Below are positions 61,561-64,000 of a stretch of 64,000 nt of DNA, piece after piece. A program made the position numbers and the translations under genes. This DNA is from Rhodococcus pseudokoreensis (GTDB taxonomy: Bacteria; Actinomycetota; Actinomycetes; Mycobacteriales; Mycobacteriaceae). Every line of letters begins with the position of its first letter. The stretch's first letter is position 1. Location: assembly GCF_017068395.1 (NCBI RefSeq), contig NZ_CP070619.1, positions 5,890,001 through 5,954,000 of the forward strand, in the 5' to 3' direction. The notes under the pieces are model-generated. The model did not search any database and was not told where the DNA came from. It worked only from the letters and a program-made list of their open reading frames with translations.

Positions 61561-63263
61561 CGGCGCACGACACGGCAACGCGCCGTGACACCCTCACCGC
61601 GCTGCTCGACGAACTCGTGACCGCCGACCCTGCGGCCCCCGCCACGATCGACGTCGTCGACGGCGAACCGCTCGTCACTAGCCGCGCCGACCTCCGCGAC
61701 CGCGTCGAGGCACTGCAGTCGGAACTCGCAACAGTCGGTGTGCGCCGCGGCCAGTGCGTGGCCGTGCTGCTGCCGAACTGGTCCGATGCACTCGTCTGGC
61801 AGCTCGCCTCGTCGGCCGTCGGCGCACACGTCATCGGCGTCAACACCCGGTACAACACACACGAGATCGCGCACATCCTCACCTCGGCGCGACCCGCGGT
61901 GGTGGCGGTGGCCGACCACTTCCACGGCCTCGACCTGTTCGGGCGGCTCGGCGAGGCGCAGCAGTCCGTCGACCTCCCGGCCCCGGCGGTCGCCGTGGTG
62001 CGCGGCCCGGCGGCCGCGGGCGAGGCGCCCGATCCGGCGCGATTCGACCTCGGCGGCGGCGCCTGGACCGCGGGCAGCGCGGACACCGGCGGTATTCGGG
62101 TGCCGGAGACCCCCGACATGGCCACCACGACCGCCGCGGGCGAGCGGGCGGACCCCGCCGACCCGCTCGCCGTCGCGTTCACCACGTCCGGATCCACCGG
62201 CGTTCCGAAACTCGCCGCCCATCGGGAATCCGCGGTGGTCCGGCACGCACGCGCCGACGCAGTAGTACTCGACGTCCAGCCCGGCGACGTCACGCTCTGT
62301 GTGCTGCCCGTGTCGGGGGTGTTCGGATTCAGCACCGCCCTGGCGACTCTCGCCGGCGGCGGCGCCCTCCTGATGGAACCCGTCTTCGACGCCGCGGCCA
62401 CACTGGGTCGCATGCAGTCGCTGAAGGTGACCCACGTGGTCGGCGGCGACGACCTCTTCACCCGCCTCCTCGACACCTGGCACGGGGGTGACCGCGCCGA
62501 CCTGTCTTCGCTGAAACGGCTCGGGATCGCCGACTTCCTCGGCCGTTCGCACGAGGTGGCCGCATGGGTCCGGGACGAGTTCGACGCCGTCACGACGGGC
62601 GTCTTCGGGTCTTCCGAGGTGTTCGCTCTGATGCTGCTGTGGGATGGCACCGACCCGGAAGCCGTGCGCTGGAACGGCGGCGGGCGTCCGGTGGAACCCG
62701 CCATCGAAATCCGGATCGCCGACCCACTGGACGATTCCGTTCTCCCCGACGGCGAACAGGGGGAGCTTCAGGTACGCGGACCGAACGTCGTCGACGCGTA
62801 CCTCGGCAACCCGGACGCGGCCGCGCGCGCGTTCACGTCGGACGGATGGTTCCGCAGCGGTGACCTGGCCGTCGCGACCGGCGACGGCGGCTACACGTAC
62901 GTGTGCCGGATGGGCGACGTGCTCCGGTTGCGCGGATTCCTGGTGGATCCCGCCGAGATCGAGCACCGGATCGCCGAACACGACGGCGTCCACCTCACGA
63001 AGGTCGTCGGAGTCACCGGCACCGGCGGATACACCGAAGCCGTCGCGTTCGTCGTCCCGGCCGAGAACGCCGACGTCGACGCCTAAGAGCTCAAGTCCTG
63101 GTGCGCAGAGTCGTTGGCGGCGTTCAAGGTTCCCGCCGCCGTACACATCATCGAGGAAATGCCGACCACCGTGGGCGGTAACGGAGCCAAGATCCGAGCG
63201 GTCGAACTGCGCGAATGGGCGCAGCGCTGGACCGATCACGAAAGGGATTTCCGCAGTGCCTGA
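61557..63263 (+). pseudogene. AMP-forming acyl-CoA ligase with an internal TAA
   Basis: A 568-codon ANL-superfamily gene interrupted by TAA at 63084-63086 (codon 510). Upstream: A3 motif AFTTSGSTGVPKLAAH (near 200-215), FGSSEVFALMLLWDG, the A7 Asp region WFRSGDLAVATGDGGYTYVCRMGDVLRLRGF. After the stop the same frame continues ELKSWCAESLAAFKVPAAVHIIEEMPTTVGGNGAKIR to a TGA at 63261, restoring the normal C-terminal subdomain with the A10 catalytic lysine region. The truncated 509-residue product would lack that lysine. GTG start overlaps the hydrolase stop. It should activate the pathway acid as a CoA thioester. Confidence 0.85.
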
Positions 63264-64000
63264 AAACTCGAACGCCCAGGCCACCGACGTCGTCGTCTGT
63301 GAGCCCCTGCGCACCCCCGTCGGCCGGTACGGCGGCCAGTTCAAGGACGTTCCCGCCGCCGACCTCGGCGCCCGTGTGGTGTCCGAACTGCTCGACCGTA
63401 CCGGAGTGGATCCGGGCAGCATCGACGACGTGATCTTCGGTCAGTGCTACCCGAACGGTGAGGCACCCGCCATCGGCCGCGTCGTGGCCCTCGATGCGGG
63501 ACTGCCGGTGACGGTTCCCGGTCAGCAACTCGACCGTCGCTGCGGATCGGGTCTGCAGGCCGTGCTCGACGCCGCGATGCGGGTGCAGACGGGGATCGCC
63601 GAACTGGTGATCGCCGGTGGCGTCGAATCGATGAGCCGCGCCGAGTACTACACCGAGTCGATGCGCTGGGGAGCCAAGGGCGCCCCGGCAGCGCTCCACG
63701 ACCGGCTCGCCCGCGGGCGCGTCACCGCCGGCGGACGCAACTACCCGGTGCCCGGCGGCATGCTGGAGACGGCGGAGAACCTGCGCCGCAAGTACCGGAT
63801 CAGCCGTCGCGAACAGGACGAACTCGCGGTCAGCTCCCATCAGCGGGCGGTCGCCGCCATCGACTCGGGGAAGTTCGCGCAGGAGATCGTTCCGGTGGAA
63901 GTCCCGGTCCGCAAGGGTGATCCGCGGGTCATTGACCGGGACGAGCACCCACGCGCCGACACGACGTTCGAGTCACTCGCGCGTCTACGGCCCATCATGG
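63256..64000 (+). CDS. acetyl-CoA acetyltransferase (thiolase), 3' partial
   Basis: First 248 residues of a thiolase; the rest lies beyond the window. Thiolase-N features: [31 protein letters not shown], the nucleophilic cysteine in [21 protein letters not shown] (near 93) and [14 protein letters not shown]. It cleaves a 3-ketoacyl-CoA to acetyl-CoA, the last beta-oxidation step. The GTG at 63256 overlaps the original ligase end by 8 bp, itself evidence that the ligase once ran through to 63263. The C-terminal His and Cys motifs are not visible. Confidence 0.92.
   Translation, partial: MPENSNAQATDVVVCEPLRTPVGRYGGQFKDVPAADLGARVVSELLDRTGVDPGSIDDVIFGQCYPNGEAPAIGRVVALDAGLPVTVPGQQLDRRCGSGLQAVLDAAMRVQTGIAELVIAGGVESMSRAEYYTESMRWGAKGAPAALHDRLARGRVTAGGRNYPVPGGMLETAENLRRKYRISRREQDELAVSSHQRAVAAIDSGKFAQEIVPVEVPVRKGDPRVIDRDEHPRADTTFESLARLRPIM

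Overview
Organism: the high GC content, GTG/TTG starts, many 4-bp ATGA/GTGA gene overlaps, an alkB-rubredoxin-rubredoxin-rubredoxin reductase-tetR alkane cluster and a mycobacterial-type sigK/rskA locus all point to a Rhodococcus of the jostii/opacus kind. This assignment is inferred from gene content, not from a search. No tRNA, rRNA, CRISPR array, IS element or prophage gene was seen, and no stretch over about 230 bases lacks a gene. Region 1 (1-13.9 kb, all +): allantoin catabolism (allantoicase, allantoinase, NCS1 permease, racemase) interleaved with central-carbon genes (glycerate kinase, malic enzyme, pyruvate dehydrogenase E1, pyruvate kinase, malate synthase G). Together they look like a dedicated module to burn the glyoxylate released from ureides. 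Region 2 (13.9-23.2 kb): an eight-gene sigK operon on the minus strand (hydrolase, FAD oxidoreductase, DUF1365, two cyclopropane-fatty-acid-synthase-like methyltransferases, DUF1295, sigK, rskA), next to an MPT70/83-like fasciclin lipoprotein and a secreted lipocalin. Three promoters with the identical layout CCATCC-N15-CCGAAT precede the operon, the fasciclin gene and the lipocalin gene. Region 3 (23.1-35.2 kb): two SDR fusion proteins, a LysR-controlled isomerase/dehydrogenase/MFS cluster (the MFS gene is frameshifted), an acyl-CoA dehydrogenase-like gene divergent from an alpha-oxoamine synthase/epimerase pair, and a carboxymuconolactone-decarboxylase-like protein. Region 4 (35.2-40.2 kb): a zinc ABC importer of the Azt type with two AztD-like beta-propeller metallochaperones and a Zur-like operator. 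Region 5 (40.1-46.7 kb): two VOC proteins, then 4-hydroxybenzoate uptake and hydroxylation (AAHS transporter, IclR regulator, PobA) with an O-acyltransferase between them. Region 6 (46.7-50.9 kb): the alkane hydroxylase cluster. Region 7 (50.9-57.8 kb): a frameshifted M13 metallopeptidase, a DapB-like oxidoreductase, a HAD hydrolase, a monooxygenase-fold protein, and an acetate/solute symporter with its DUF485 partner and an NTF2-like protein. Region 8 (58-64 kb): a TetR-controlled acyl-CoA degradation operon whose acyl-CoA ligase carries an internal TAA; the last gene, a thiolase, runs off the window. Two families of palindromic intergenic repeats (20-bp arms with 6-nt loop; 17-18-bp arms with 8-nt loop) recur three times each, mostly at 3' gene ends. 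Two frameshifts and one nonsense codon in 64 kb suggest either real gene decay or base-calling errors in this assembly.
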